DNA from: Tragulus kanchil
Lineage: Eukaryota; Chordata; Mammalia; Artiodactyla; Tragulidae
NCBI GenBank assembly: GCA_022376925.1
Contig: JAIOJX010000032.1
Coordinates: forward strand, 169,719,979-169,783,978
DNA: 64,000 bases
Direction of reading: 5' to 3'
A model generated the notes under the pieces. The model did not search any database, was not told the origin of the DNA, and saw only the letters and a program-made list of their open reading frames with translations. A program made the position numbers and the translations under genes. Shown here piece after piece: positions 12,639 to 24,697 of this stretch (positions are counted from its first letter, which is position 1; each line of letters starts with the position of its first letter).

Positions 12639-12890
12639 TGTCTCTTTCAGAATTTTCCAGTTTGTGGTGATCCACCCAGTCACAGGCTTTAGCATAGTCA
12701 ATGAAGCAGAAGTAGATGTTTTTCTGGAATTCCCTTGCTCTTCCTATGATCCAGTGGATGTTGGCAATTTGATCTCTGGTTCCTCTGCCTTTTCTACATC
12801 TGGAAGTTCTCAGTTCACATGATGGGACCAGGTGCCATAATTTTAGTTTTCAAATTTGAGTTTTAAGTCAGCTTTTTCATGCTATCAATT
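10509..12890 (-). mobile_element. BovB (RTE) LINE 3' part with reverse transcriptase remnant, enlarged by D4
   Basis: The minus strand of 12675-12256 encodes a BovB reverse-transcriptase segment with DTALMAEGEEELKSLF, the relaxed RT active-site region, followed by KLNIQKTKIMASSPITS; the same segment recurs at 11359-11141. The 3' end of the element is near 10518 with the motif gttcagttgctcagtcatgt. After removing D4 the element is about 1.3 kb, 5'-truncated and inactive. BovB is known for patchy distribution through horizontal transfer between reptiles and ruminants. A further BovB-like piece at 12815-12890 is joined out of order. Confidence 0.88.
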
Positions 12891-13647
12891 ATAAGATATG
12901 TTGTGATTTCAAAGATACTTTAAAAATGCATCTAGAATTATACACATGCGGCGTGTGTTGGAGAGTCTTCTGTTTCTTTTAATCTGATGAAAACTTGCTG
13001 GAATAATGGCAGCTGCCCCATGCCTCTTTGGCTCTGATTTTAGGGAATGCTTTAGGAAGTATGTATATCCAGGTTAAATGCCAACTTAATTGATCTCTGA
13101 AGCTTTTAAATGTCATGATTGTAATGAAGTTAGCTTTGACTGAAGAGTAGAGATTAGAGGAAATGGATTTGCTAAGATTGGGAAAGATAGGGTTTACTAG
13201 AGACTATAAAGTAGAATTAAAAACTGAAGTAATGGGAAGTGACTTTGGATAAGTTATCTGGGAGTTCTTAACATTTAAAAATAAATGTTCAGGCTCACAA
13301 CTCTGCCATTCTGCCTTTCTTCCCCTTACCCCATCCCGTTGGACCTAGGAGCTGAGAAGTCTCGATAATTCAAAACGCGTCCCGAGAGTGTCACCCTGTC
13401 GCTCATTCTAGCAGCAGTTTCCTAAAGAAACCTGCTTTCTGAGCAGAGAAGCTCGAGCCGAGTCTTTACCGAGGCCACCGCGTGCTCCCGGGAGCAGGCG
13501 GGACTGCTGCTGGCTGGAGCCCGGCTTCCAGAAGGAGATGGCTGTGTGGCCGGCGCTGGCTCACAGTGTGAGCGCAGCCAGGGTCCTGTAGGAGGTGCAA
13601 GGGTGCAGGAAGGCGAAAAGGCTGAAGATCTGAGAGAAGCAGGGCCC
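12891..13647. other. Intron 1, no recognised element
   Basis: AT-rich up to 13300, then a GC-richer part to 13640. No exon or RNA gene recognised. Confidence 0.55.
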
Positions 13648-15804
13648 CCTTCTGGTCGCTAGTGAGCCATAGCTACAGCGCTTAAAGATAATTTAAAAAG
13701 ATATTTTCACTGACTTGAAATTTTGTTTTATAAACCGTGGTTTGGGAAAATATATTATTAGCTCTTGAAAAGCATAGACTGTGAGATCACTTGGGAAAGT
13801 GCTTACCACGCGTGCGTTTGTGCCCAGTTGTGTCTGTAGTCCTCCAGACCCCTCTGTCTGTGGGATTGCCCAGGCAGGAATACTAGAGTGGGTTGCCTTA
13901 TCTTTCTCCAGGTTATAGCATGAGGAGTATAAAATAAATGCATGTAAACAAGAATAAAAATATATTGTAGTTGTTCTGATGAAACTGAACATTAAGGCCT
14001 TCAGTTCTGGACTTGGGTGCCTCGGATCCAGGAGTTATCTATTTTATTCCAAATTCTACAGATTCCAAGCCACTTATGATAGTGTTTAAAATATCCTCAA
14101 CTTTAAAAAAATAAAAAATAAATTTCTAATAAATTAGTAAATAAATTAATTTCTATTCTTGTAAAATAGAAATTTGTTTATACCCTCCTCGAAGTACTGA
14201 GTGAAAGTGCTAGTTGGCTGCAGAGGCTGGCTGTGCCCGGCTCGGAGCAGGCCTGGCGGCTCCTGGGCCCTGGGCTGTGGTGGCGCTGGGGCATGTTGTG
14301 CGACGCGCGTCCAGTCGAGCAGACTCCCGGGAGCCTCCCAGGCATCCGATACTGATCAGGAAGTGGAACGGAAGATTTGAGCAGGAATTGCCTGGAGCCT
14401 AGTGAGGGAGGGGCACGGGTCAGCTCCGTCACAGAGGAAGGACCATGTAGCCTCCCTGGTGAGAGGAGCTGGTGAAGGGAGGTCTTGTGAAGGTGGCAGC
14501 ATCTGAGCGGAGTTTACAGGCCAGCAGGAGGGACCCTGGGGCGAGGGCCGGCGGCCGGAGAGGACCGCACTGGAGTGCAGGGGCCAGGCTCAGCGCAGGA
14601 GGGCACTAGGACGGAGGACTAGCAAGGTGGGAGGGATCCGCTTCCCTTGATAGGAGTTTGCAGCTCTTCCTGCCGCCTAGGATTTCTCGGAGGGCGTTCT
14701 TGGAAATTTTAAGCGTGCAAGGGTGCCTAAATCAAAAACCTTCTGGTCGCTAGTGAGCCATAGCTACAGCGCTTAAAGATAATTTAAAAGATATTTTCAC
14801 TGACTTGAAATTTTGTTTTATAAACCGTGGTTTGGGAAAATATATTATTAGCTCTTGAAAAGCATAGACTGTGAGATCACTTGGGAAAGTGCTTACCACG
14901 CGTGCGTTTGTGCCCAGTTGTGTCTGTAGTCCTCCAGACCCCTCTGTCTGTGGGATTGCCCAGGCAGGAATACTAGAGTGGGTTGCCTTATCTTTCTCCA
15001 GGTTATAGCATGAGGAGTATAAAATAAATGCATGTAAACAAGAATAAAAATATATTGTAGTTGTTCTGATGAAACTGAACATTAAGGCCTTCAGTTCTGG
15101 ACTTGGGTGCCTCGGATCCAGGAGTTATCTATTTTATTCCAAATTCTACAGATTCCAAGCCACTTATGATAGTGTTTAAAATATCCTCAACTTTAAAAAA
15201 ATAAAAAATAAATTTCTAATAAATTAGTAAATAAATTAATTTCTATTCTTGTAAAATAGAAATTTGTTTATACCCTCCTCGAAGTACTGAGTGAAAGTGC
15301 TAGTTGGCTGCAGAGGCTGGCTGTGCCCGGCTCGGAGCAGGCCTGGCGGCTCCTGGGCCCTGGGCTGTGGTGGCGCTGGGGCATGTTGTGCGACGCGCGT
15401 CCAGTCGAGCAGACTCCCGGGAGCCTCCCAGGCATCCGATACTGATCAGGAAGTGGAACGGAAGATTTGAGCAGGAATTGCCTGGAGCCTAGTGAGGGAG
15501 GGGCACGGGTCAGCTCCGTCACAGAGGAAGGACCATGTAGCCTCCCTGGTGAGAGGAGCTGGTGAAGGGAGGTCTTGTGAAGGTGGCAGCATCTGAGCGG
15601 AGTTTACAGGCCAGCAGGAGGGACCCTGGGGCGAGGGCCGGCGGCCGGAGAGGACCGCACTGGAGTGCAGGGGCCAGGCTCAGCGCAGGAGGGCACTAGG
15701 ACGGAGGACTAGCAAGGTGGGAGGGATCCGCTTCCCTTGATAGGAGTTTGCAGCTCTTCCTGCCGCCTAGGATTTCTCGGAGGGCGTTCTTGGAAATTTT
15801 AAGC
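13648..15804. repeat. Tandem duplication D5, unit about 1090 bp
   Basis: Copies are 13648-14714 and 14739-15804, differing by a single a in an A-run. The 24 bases between them (14715-14738) start gtgcaagggtgc, which also occurs at 13595-13606 just upstream of the first copy, so the spacer looks like a damaged continuation of the second copy's left end. Confidence 0.96.
13799..13915 (-). mobile_element. Bov-tA/Bov-A SINE fragment
   Basis: The segment containing cccaggcaggaatactagag is the Bov-A unit found in Bov-tA elements, in reverse orientation and truncated. It is copied at 14889-15005 by D5. Confidence 0.65.
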
Positions 15805-16386
15805 CTTGCAAGAGTCTCTGGGGTAGAAAACTTAGAGATTCACACGACCGTTACAGTATTAGCCTCTCAGTGCTTCATAAAGAACATAGTTTCCTGTTTA
15901 TAAACCAGAAGAGATGTTTGTGGAAGCATGGCTGTTGGGTGGTGCAAGGCTCCTGACTGTTTTCAGCAGGGAAGTGTCTTCACTTGATTCACCTTTAGAA
16001 AAGGAACTGGTGACCCTGAAGGGGTTAGGAGCCAGGGGAGACTGGCGGCAAGAAGCAGTCCATACCTGTTACTGGCTTGGGTCAAATATAACCTGGCTGC
16101 CGGTATAAAGATGTTTAAATCCAAAAAATAGGAATGTAGGGCACTTCTAAGAGGAAATATTTCACCAATGATAACAAATATTTTACAAGTTCTCTTAATT
16201 GAGAGCTGAGATTTCGAGAGAAGAGTCTAGGGACAGATGCAGGGTTTGTTTCTGACTTTCATCAGAGGTTAAACAAATACTTTATAATATTGTCTGACTA
16301 AAGAAAATCTTCGGTTTAAATTTTACTTTAGGAGTAATGTTTTTAAGAATCTCTTCTGATAGAATCTCTTAAGTACTTCAATCAAA
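15805..16386. other. Intron 1, no recognised element
   Basis: Ordinary intronic sequence; a 64-codon open frame at 15914-16108 shows no known similarity. Confidence 0.55.
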
Positions 16387-16396
16387 GTAGGGTTTG

Positions 16397-16671
16397 GGCT
16401 TCCCTGGTGGTCCAGTGGGTGAAGAGTCCTCCTTGCAGTGCAAGGGGCACCAGTTCAATCCCTGGCCTGGGAAGATCCCACGTGCCGCGGAGTGGCTGGA
16501 CCAGTGTGTCCAGTTACGAGCCAGTGCTCTGGAGCGCATGCGCTCAGAGCTGGTGCTCTGCAATGAGAGAGGCCACTGAGAAGGGAAGCCCACACAGGCT
16601 GAAGAATAAAGATGGATGAAAATAAATAAATAAAAAAACAGTAAAAAGGGCCAAAATGAAAAAAAAAAGTG
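16397..16671 (+). mobile_element. tRNA-derived SINE of the abundant subfamily
   Basis: Complete copy: head gcttccctggtggtccagtg, tail gatgaaaataaataaataaa then an A-run. A 10-bp target-site duplication gtagggtttg lies at 16387-16396 and 16672-16681. Confidence 0.88.
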
Positions 16672-16789
16672 GTAGGGTTTGTTTTTCTCTTAAGATTTTT
16701 AAAAAACAATACTAGACAATTTTTATTTTTTAATTTTTTGAATATGCTATTATGTACTTTCATTTAAGGACCATTTTCATTTCTTTTGC

Positions 16790-17110
16790 TGTGATATATT
16801 ATTTCTTCCATTTTAAAAAATAAATTGGATTTTTGGTCTTTCAAGTACAAATTTTTAGGAGCCATTTATATATTGAGGAGATTGGCTTTTTGTAAGTAAT
16901 ATTAGTTGCAAATATTTTCCCACAATGTGTCTTTTTTGCTTTGTAAGAAAAAAAAAGGACCCCTGTATTTAATTACTTGAACATATTTTTTTAAAACGGT
17001 TTTTCAATCATAGTTAGAAAGGGTTCTGTATTCCAAGGTTATAAAAAGAACTAAACCCAGTTTTAGTCTAGGATTTTTATTATTTTGTGATTATTTTTAA
17101 ATATTTGATC
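16790..17110 (-). mobile_element. Probable old LINE fragment
   Basis: The order of aggagccatttatatattga and gcaaatattttcccac is typical of old L1M sequence in reverse. The match is weak. Confidence 0.4.
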
Positions 17111-17556
17111 TATGAGGAGCTTACTACTTGTGTATGATGTGCAGTGTGAATCCTTTTTTTTTCCCAGTTGGATATTTTAATTATTCAGCATCATTCGCTG
17201 TATATATTCGCTTTTCCGTCCGTTTTGAGACGCCTCCCTCACCGTTTGCTGTTCTGGATTTCGTAATCTGTCTGCTGATGTGGTTGTGCGCTGGGGCCGT
17301 GCTGTTTTGAGGCTTGGTAGCGTCCAGTTGTGCTAGTTCCCTGCTGACGCTCTTCTTTGGGCATTTTCCTGACTTGTCTTGAGTTGTAATTTTTCTACAT
17401 GAGCTTTAGAGTCAGCCTCACCTGTCAGGTAGACCTTGTGGCAGGCTGCAGCGACGGCAGGGAGGTGGGCAGCACAATCGCTTTTAGCTGACAAATTGAT
17501 CTTTTTATTGATTAATGGCTCAGGTTGTAGCTTTAATTTAATTTTTTCTCTTACAG

Positions 17557-17704
17557 ATGATTTTAACCGTGTTCTTGAGCAACAATGAACAGATTTTAAC
17601 TGAAGTTCCTATAACACCAGAAACAACATGTCGGGATGTTGTTGAATTTTGCAAGGAACCTGGAGAAGGCAGTTGCCATTTAGCTGAAGTGTGGAGGGGA
17701 AATG
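17557..17704 (+). CDS. PPP1R13B: PPP1R13B coding exon 2 (residues 4-52)
   Basis: 148 nt, phase 0 in and phase 1 out. The acceptor is ttttttctcttacag and the donor gtatgt. It starts on ATG ATT, an internal methionine (residue 4 if the usual MMP is encoded upstream), and reads [16 protein letters not shown], then [18 protein letters not shown] and ends HLAEVWRGN. This is the first half of the N-terminal ubiquitin-like beta-grasp domain of ASPP proteins, which family knowledge links to Ras-type binding and protein regulation. The paralogue ASPP2 differs at several positions here, so ASPP1 is the better call. No first exon with a CpG island is visible upstream in the window, in keeping with a long intron 1. 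Confidence 0.96.
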
Positions 17705-18684
17705 GTATGTATTAAGCCCTATATAGGTGACTAAAATACGTGAAACTGAGTGCTTACTGAGTGTAGAATATTGTTCCTGGTTCTTTGTTATCTGAAGTAA
17801 TAGGGAGTTTGGAACTAAAAAAAAAAATTGTATCCCATGGGGATAGGATGTTATAAATGCTATTTGCAAAAAAGTGTGTAATGTTAGGGAGCTCAGGCCA
17901 CTCTGTGAGAGCCTAGGGGGTGGGCTGCGGTGGGCGTGGGAGGGACATTTAAGAGGGAGGGGACGTATGTATGCTTACGGCTGATTTATATTGTTACATG
18001 GCAAAAGCCAACGCAATATTGTGAAACAGTTGTTCTCCAACTGAACGAAGAGTGTTCTGTGCTTGGACCCTGAGCGTGGCTGTCTGGAAGCAGGGAGACG
18101 GCGTCCAGCTCTCGCGTGGAGGCTGCTGCTCGCGTGCGGACCAGGGCCGCGCGCTCTGCCCACTGAGGCCTTACAGTGTTTTGGGGTTTGCTGTCCATCT
18201 GCTTTTCTTTTCCCTACGACAACTTCGTGAAGACAGAAGCATCATGTTAAATATTAATAGTTAGCCCTTCATAAATATTTGTTTACTAAATTGAGAGGAG
18301 TTAAGCCAGGCTCTTACATGTAAGGATTGTCACCAGCTGGGCAGAGAACATGAGTGTAGGTCATATGATTACTGAATGCAGAAAATTCAGCAAAATAACA
18401 TGAACTCTAACGGAGACATTGAATTGAGCTGGGATGGGATACACTAGGTGAGGGAAGTTGTTGAAGCAAAGCCTAGAGAAGAGAATGGACAGGGCGAGTT
18501 CCTCGGACAGCTCTGAGAGGGGGCCCGGGAGGGTGGGGCCGAGACTGGCCCCCGGCAGCAGCGAGGGGCGGAGGGCTGGGGCACTGGCCGTCTGCACCGG
18601 GGAGCGCGGGAGCGGCCAGCGGGAGCCTGTCGTATTTGAGGTAGGACATGTTTAAAGGGCCCAGAGGGGTAGTCAGTGGATTTT
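17705..18684. other. Intron 2 start, no recognised element
   Basis: Intronic sequence with a GC-rich patch at 18480-18640. No exon or RNA gene recognised. Confidence 0.55.
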
Positions 18685-19200
18685 AACACTTTTAAAAATA
18701 ATTTTTAATTGAGGTATGGTTGACATGCATTATATTAGTTTGAAATGTACCACATAATGATTTGATTTTTGTATGTATTTTTAAATGATCCCCACAGTAA
18801 GTCAGTGTGTGTTCAGCCCCTCAGTTGTGTCCAGCTCTTCATGACCCCATGGACTCTAGCCCGCCAGGCTCCTCTCTGTCTCCGGGGTTCTCCAGGGAAC
18901 ACTGGAGTAGGTTGCCGTTTCCTCCTCTAGGGATCTTCCTGACGCAGGGATCGAACCTGCGGCTCCTGCCTTGCAGGCAGGCTCCTCACTGCTGAGCCAC
19001 TGGGGCAGCCCGCAGCGAGTCTGGTTAGTGTCCACGGTTGCCCACAGTCACAGAACGTTTGCTCTTGTGGTGAGAACTTCTGAGATCTACTCTCTCCACA
19101 TCTTCAGGCATGCAGCATGTGATCTAAACTGTGGTTACCACGCTACATTCCATCCCCCGTGAGAGTTCTTTGTATATTCAGGCCCTTATCAGGTATATGA
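18685..19200 (-). mobile_element. Old LINE-1 fragment split by a Bov-tA SINE
   Basis: Left part aattgaggtatggttgacat and right part gttctttgtatattcaggcc are typical old L1 sequence in reverse; the SINE at 18800-19012 separates them. Confidence 0.55.
18800..19012 (-). mobile_element. Bov-tA SINE
   Basis: The right end reads as a tRNA-like head on the minus strand (gaacctgcggctcctg is the reversed B-box region) joined to a Bov-A unit (atgaccccatggactctagc). Full-length and in reverse orientation. Confidence 0.85.
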
Positions 19201-20129
19201 TTTATGTATCTTATCCTTCAAATTTGGAGTAAAAACTTTAAGGGCACACGGAGAGAAGGTGGGCTTTGATCAGTGGCTTTCGGTTGCTGAAGTCTCGTGA
19301 GAGACCAGGTGCTCCGTTACTAGTCTGACCACGGCTGCAGGAAGAGATGAAGTCGCGCTGGTTGGGTGCGTGTTAGAGCCTGGCCGCTCCATCATCGGGC
19401 GCTCGGCTCTGGCCTCTTAGCACTCTGCTTGTTGTCGCTTTTCATCCCCGGTTGGCCTCCTGAATTCGTCTGGGAGATCCCCAGGGGTCGCTGGCCGCTG
19501 GAGGAGGCGAGTCCCTTATGTGAGTCCTCAGCTGGGGCCGACCTGCTCCGTGGCCATCTGAAAACGTGGGGTTTTCCCTCGTCGGGAGTGAGGCCCGCCT
19601 CCTCCCAGTACAGAGGGTCACAGCCCGCTGCTCCCCTTGTCTAGAGCAGTCCCAGCACCCCCCACCTTCACCTTCCTTGAATGTTGGAGGGTGGTGCTTG
19701 TTCCTCCCCTTTCTCCCAGTCCTGTCATTGTGTTTATCAACACGGAAGCCGAGACAGTGGCTTCCGTCTCTCCCGCTCTCACTGGAGGAAAATTCCTGAA
19801 GGGAACTTGGTCCGCATCGTGCTCGCGGTGCCCAGCCTGGCCCTCATCATGGGCCCTGAGTAAACACAGCATCACATAACCTGGAGCAGCAGAGCGAGGT
19901 CTTGGCGACATGGTGGTGACGGATGAGCTTCAGCGGAAGGGAGAAGGCCTGGCCTCCTCGGTCTTCTTACCCTGGAGGAGCCCTTAAAGGAACTTCCAGG
20001 TGTTGGACAGCCCTTTGCATAAAAGTTGCTGCATCTGTTGCCCATGGTATACTCGTGTCATCAGTATTCATAAATAGAATACTCCAGTATAATTGTCAGT
20101 GCTTTTTAAATTGTAATACTGCCTTGGCT

Positions 20130-20303
20130 GTGTTGGGTCTCAGCAGCACACAGGGGCCTCACTGTGGCACAGCGTGCACAGGCTTGGGAGTTAGTGGGCC
20201 CACAGCGCGTGGGCTCTGCATCCTCCCGCCAGGGATCAAGCCCACGCCCCCTGCATTGCAGGGCAGCTCTTAACCGCTGGACGACCAGGGAGGTCCCGCA
20301 GTC
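20130..20303 (-). mobile_element. tRNA-derived SINE fragment
   Basis: Reverse copy ending ccgctggacgaccagggagg, the SINE head. Copied at 21235-21408 by D6. Confidence 0.7.
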
Positions 20304-20329
20304 TCCTTTTGAGAGACTTATTTCTCTGT

Positions 20330-20760
20330 GGATCTGTGTATTTGCTCAGGCCACCAAAACAAAGTACCACATACTGGGCGGCTTTTGTAATAGAAATTTA
20401 TCTTTTCTCAATTCTGGAGGCTCAAGGTCTGAGTTCAAGCTGTCAGCAGGGCTGGTTTCTCCTGAGGCCTCTCTCTTTGGCTTGTGGACGGCCCGTTCTC
20501 CCCGTGTGCCCTCAGCTTGGACACTGCCTGTCCTCCCCGTGTCCTCACATGGCCTTCCCGCTCCACACATCTGTGTCCTAATCTCTTCTTAAAGGGACAC
20601 CAGTCACACTGGATTAGGGCCCACCCTAATGACCTCGTTTTAACTCACTGCCTCTTTTTAAAGGTCCTGTCTCCAAGTAAAGTCATAATCTGAGGGACTA
20701 GGGTCTGAACTTTAGCATATGGATTTGTGATAAGGGGACACAACCCCGCCCATAACAACC
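20330..20760. repeat. Old dispersed mammalian repeat, family not identified
   Basis: The passage from caccaaaacaaagtaccaca through ttctggaggctcaaggtctg to ccctaatgacctcg is a familiar dispersed mammalian repeat, but I cannot name its family with confidence. A shorter related fragment is at about 59555-59670. Copied at 21435-21865 by D6. Confidence 0.5.
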
Positions 20761-22092
20761 TGTATTTTCAGCCATCCTGTTAGCCTGCGGTCTTTGTGGC
20801 TGCCTTCTCACACAGGGTGTCCGCTCTGATGCAAATCAGGAGGGTGGGCAGGACCTTCAGTTTCCATTTTGTGAAATCTACTTGGTTTTCTTTTTGCCGT
20901 ATCCAAGAACGCCTGAAAGTTGGATCATAGATTTCTCCATTACGTAAGATGCTAATGATGTTTAGTTTTTATTATGTAATCTGTGTGGGAGCAGCAGAGC
21001 GAGGTCTTGGCGACATGGTGGTGACGGATGAGCTTCAGCGGAAGGGAGAAGGCCTGGCCTCCTCGGTCTTCTTACCCTGGAGGAGCCCTTAAAGGAACTT
21101 CCAGGTGTTGGACAGCCCTTTGCATAAAAGTTGCTGCATCTGTTGCCCATGGTATACTCGTGTCATCAGTATTCATAAATAGAATACTCCAGTATAATTG
21201 TCAGTGCTTTTTAAATTGTAATACTGCCTTGGCTGTGTTGGGTCTCAGCAGCACACAGGGGCCTCACTGTGGCACAGCGTGCACAGGCTTGGGAGTTAGT
21301 GGGCCCACAGCGCGTGGGCTCTGCATCCTCCCGCCAGGGATCAAGCCCACGCCCCCTGCATTGCAGGGCAGCTCTTAACCGCTGGACGACCAGGGAGGTC
21401 CCGCAGTCTCCTTTTGAGAGACTTATTTCTCTGTGGATCTGTGTATTTGCTCAGGCCACCAAAACAAAGTACCACATACTGGGCGGCTTTTGTAATAGAA
21501 ATTTATCTTTTCTCAATTCTGGAGGCTCAAGGTCTGAGTTCAAGCTGTCAGCAGGGCTGGTTTCTCCTGAGGCCTCTCTCTTTGGCTTGTGGACGGCCCG
21601 TTCTCCCCGTGTGCCCTCAGCTTGGACACTGCCTGTCCTCCCCGTGTCCTCACATGGCCTTCCCGCTCCACACATCTGTGTCCTAATCTCTTCTTAAAGG
21701 GACACCAGTCACACTGGATTAGGGCCCACCCTAATGACCTCGTTTTAACTCACTGCCTCTTTTTAAAGGTCCTGTCTCCAAGTAAAGTCATAATCTGAGG
21801 GACTAGGGTCTGAACTTTAGCATATGGATTTGTGATAAGGGGACACAACCCCGCCCATAACAACCTGTATTTTCAGCCATCCTGTTAGCCTGCGGTCTTT
21901 GTGGCTGCCTTCTCACACAGGGTGTCCGCTCTGATGCAAATCAGGAGGGTGGGCAGGACCTTCAGTTTCCATTTTGTGAAATCTACTTGGTTTTCTTTTT
22001 GCCGTATCCAAGAACGCCTGAAAGTTGGATCATAGATTTCTCCATTACGTAAGATGCTAATGATGTTTAGTTTTTATTATGTAATCTGTGTG

Positions 22093-23060
22093 GGGTAGTT
22101 TTGTTTTCACTTTAATACAGAAGCAACATTTTAGTCACCCTTATTTTAAGAAGCTGGTGAAGCTTAGTTTGCTTTTCTTGAAGTTAATCTTTTCTTGAAA
22201 ATTTTTTTATTTGTAAAGGGAAACAATACATTTTTTAAATAACTGGCTTAAGGCAAAATTGGATTTAATATTTACAAAGTTATGCTCAGACTTGGTAGAT
22301 TTAAATGAAAGTTATAAGTTGATTGTAATTGATGTGGAAACGTTTGTAAGTCAGAGCAATATGAATAAAAATATGGCCTAAGATACTGTTTTGTGTAAAA
22401 CTGAAGGACATGACTAGGCTTAAACTCCACAGCTATAAAATTATACTATACATGTTCTTAAAAATCTTTTTTATAGGCCTGTATCCAGAGAAATTGTTAA
22501 CTCTCCAAACTAAAAATATGGAGTGGCAATAGTAAATGCTTTAGTGAGCCCTGAAATGGAGCAGCCTGTGCTTCTTGCTGTGCAAACGCTCCGTTCCGAG
22601 CTGAACTAAACGAGCACACGCAGATTCAGTCTCAGCCGCGATGAGACGGTTTACCTCCCGGCCCTTGGTGCCTCCGAGCAGGACGGAGCTTGCCTGCACA
22701 TAGAGGAGGGTGGGACGGCAGCAGCATCATGTGCGCTGTGTTTCTGTGAACGGTGGGCTTTCTTCCTGTGGAAGTGGGGCGCCGCGCTCCGGCTGAGCAG
22801 TGGGCCACGCCCGCGGGCGTGCGGGGCTGCGGCTGCCTGGCTGCTCCTCCCGACTTGGCGTCAGTGCTCCGACTGCGTGCGAGGAGCCTCTCTCCAGCCG
22901 CGCTCCTGTGCTAAGAGGGAGAGAAGCACAGCTCAGTTCTGTCCTGCTCCTTCTGTCCTGCTCCTTCCAAGGCAGGCCATTTTCTGCAAGCCTCGGAACC
23001 TTCCTGTATCCTTCCTCCCTTCCCGGCACAAGCAGCAGTGGGAACGTTTCGAGATCTCCT
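22093..23060. other. Intron 2, no recognised element
   Basis: AT-rich to 22560, GC-rich from 22600 to 23040. Open frames in the GC-rich part have no recognised similarity. Confidence 0.55.
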
Positions 23061-23079
23061 TGTCAAAATTCACAAAGCA

Positions 23080-23364
23080 GGGACTTCTCTGGTGGTCCGG
23101 TGGGTAAAGGGTCTGCCTTGCTGTGCAAGGGGCACCGGTTTGATCCCTGGCCCGGAAAGATCTCAGGTGCTGTGGAGAGGCTGGACCGGTGTGTCCAGTT
23201 ACAAGCCAGCACTCTGGAGCACGTGTGACCAGAGCAGGTGCTCTGCAGCGAGACAGGCCACTGCAGTGGGAGGCCCACACAGGCCAAAGAATAAAAGGAT
23301 CAATGAAAATAAATATAGGTAAAAGAGGCGTGATGGGGGAAAAAAAAAAAAAAACAGACCAAAA
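23080..23364 (+). mobile_element. tRNA-derived SINE with tripled target site
   Basis: Head ggacttctctggtggtccgg, A-rich tail to 23364. The 15-mer aaaattcacaaagca flanks it at 23065-23079 and 23365-23379, and occurs once more at 23386-23400. Confidence 0.88.
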
Positions 23365-23404
23365 AAAATTCACAAAGCATAAAATAAAATTCACAAAGCA
23401 TAAA

Positions 23405-23890
23405 ACCCCCTATTTTAGGGAACAGCCTCGTGGGTTTTAGGACATCCTCAGTGTTGCGAGGCCATCTCTAAACTCTGCCTCCCATTTCTTCTCCTCCAGC
23501 CCCTGGCAGCCATGGTGTTACTTTCAGGCTCCGTGTGCTTGACTAGTCTAGGTACCTCATATACACCAGAGGGCGTGACTCTGAGCTGGCGTTTTTCTTG
23601 ACTTAGCGTGCTTAAGATTCATCCGTGTTTGTAGCACATGTCAATACTTAATTCCTTTTTTTGGATGAAAATACAATACAAACATTTGCATGAAATACGG
23701 TTATTTATCTTTTCATCAGTTACTGGACATTGGGGCTGTTTCTGCCTCGTGGCTGCTGTGCTCCGTCTTGCACACGCAGTGTGGGGCTGGCTGTATTGCT
23801 GGGAAGGCCGCGGCCAAGCCTTTGTGCACCCGACCGCCGCCTGGCGCGTTTTAGTGAACCCCAAGGTTGGGACCATCTGTTAACCATTTA
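23405..23890 (-). mobile_element. Old LINE-1 3' fragment
   Basis: ccccctggcagccat-type, gtctaggtacctcatatac and gattcatccgtgtttgtagc appear in the order expected for old L1 3' sequence in reverse. Confidence 0.6.
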
Positions 23891-24170
23891 TTTGAAAGAG
23901 TGGGAGGTACACTGCTTCATGATAAATATAATAAAGCACATTTTCCAGTGTTTCCTCTTTAATGGTGCAAAACTGCTGTTTACTTCATTGTGTTTATAGT
24001 CTTCCTTTTGTTTCATTAAAGTTAAAATTTAGTGCTTGTGATATCCTTGAATTCTAATGTATATGTGTGTACATTTATTTTAAATTACTTTTATTCATTT
24101 TTTACTTTTGGTAAGATTTATTTTGTTTGTTTCTGGGAAAAGTAAGAATTGTTTTGTTCTATTTTTCTAG

Positions 24171-24290
24171 AGCGTCCCATACCCTTTGATTATATGATGT
24201 ATGAACATCTTCAGAAGTGGGGGCCACGAAGGGAAGAAGTGAAGTTTTTCCTTCGACATGAAGATTCCCCAACTGAGAGCACTGAGCAAG
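24171..24290 (+). CDS. PPP1R13B: PPP1R13B coding exon 3 (residues 53-93)
   Basis: 120 nt, phase 1 in and phase 1 out. Acceptor gttctatttttctag, donor gtagat, which is weaker than the other donors. With the last base of exon 2 it reads [34 protein letters not shown] and ESTEQ. It completes the beta-grasp domain (the FFLRH strand is the conserved end in the ASPP family). The exon is copied exactly at 25282-25401 inside D7. Because it is a symmetric 1-1 exon, including both copies would not shift the frame. Confidence 0.96.
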
Positions 24291-24697
24291 GTAGATAAGT
24301 GCTTTTCCCCACTTGCTCGTTTCTCCCATAAAAGTTAGTTTAAGAAAAAGAGGAATAAATGTGAGGTCATCCCCCTTCACGCACAGGTGGCGAGAGGGAG
24401 AGTTGGTGTCTCCGGTTTTCGCCTCTCTTATTGCAGTTGATGATGATTTCACACTGCAGGCGCCCCGCCCGTGGCTCCTCCTCAGGACCCCAAGTCAGCC
24501 ACATAGTGCATGAAACACGCTGAGCAGACCTGCAGCCGAAGGGGACTGCTTCTGATAGATATCACATGAGTGAAACCTCTGGATTTTAAGAATAAATGAA
24601 ATAATGAAAGGATCATAAAAACACTGAGAAATATATGTGTGCGTGTACATGTTTATATGTATATGTCTGTGTCTATGGAGAGAGAGGAGAAGCCAAG

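Larger units (their letters stand above)
19883..22092. repeat. Tandem duplication D6, unit 1105 bp
   Basis: Copies 19883-20987 and 20988-22092 abut directly with a constant 1105-base offset at both ends and no difference that I found. The junction reads ctgtgtgg then gagcagcaga. Confidence 0.97.

Noticed and set aside
12256..12675. Minus-strand frame of 139 codons as a host gene
   Set aside because: It is BovB reverse transcriptase, 5'-truncated.
13400..14640. GC-rich stretches in intron 1 as the missing first exon and promoter
   Set aside because: No ATGATGCC-type start with a donor in phase 0 was found, and the GC content is only moderate.
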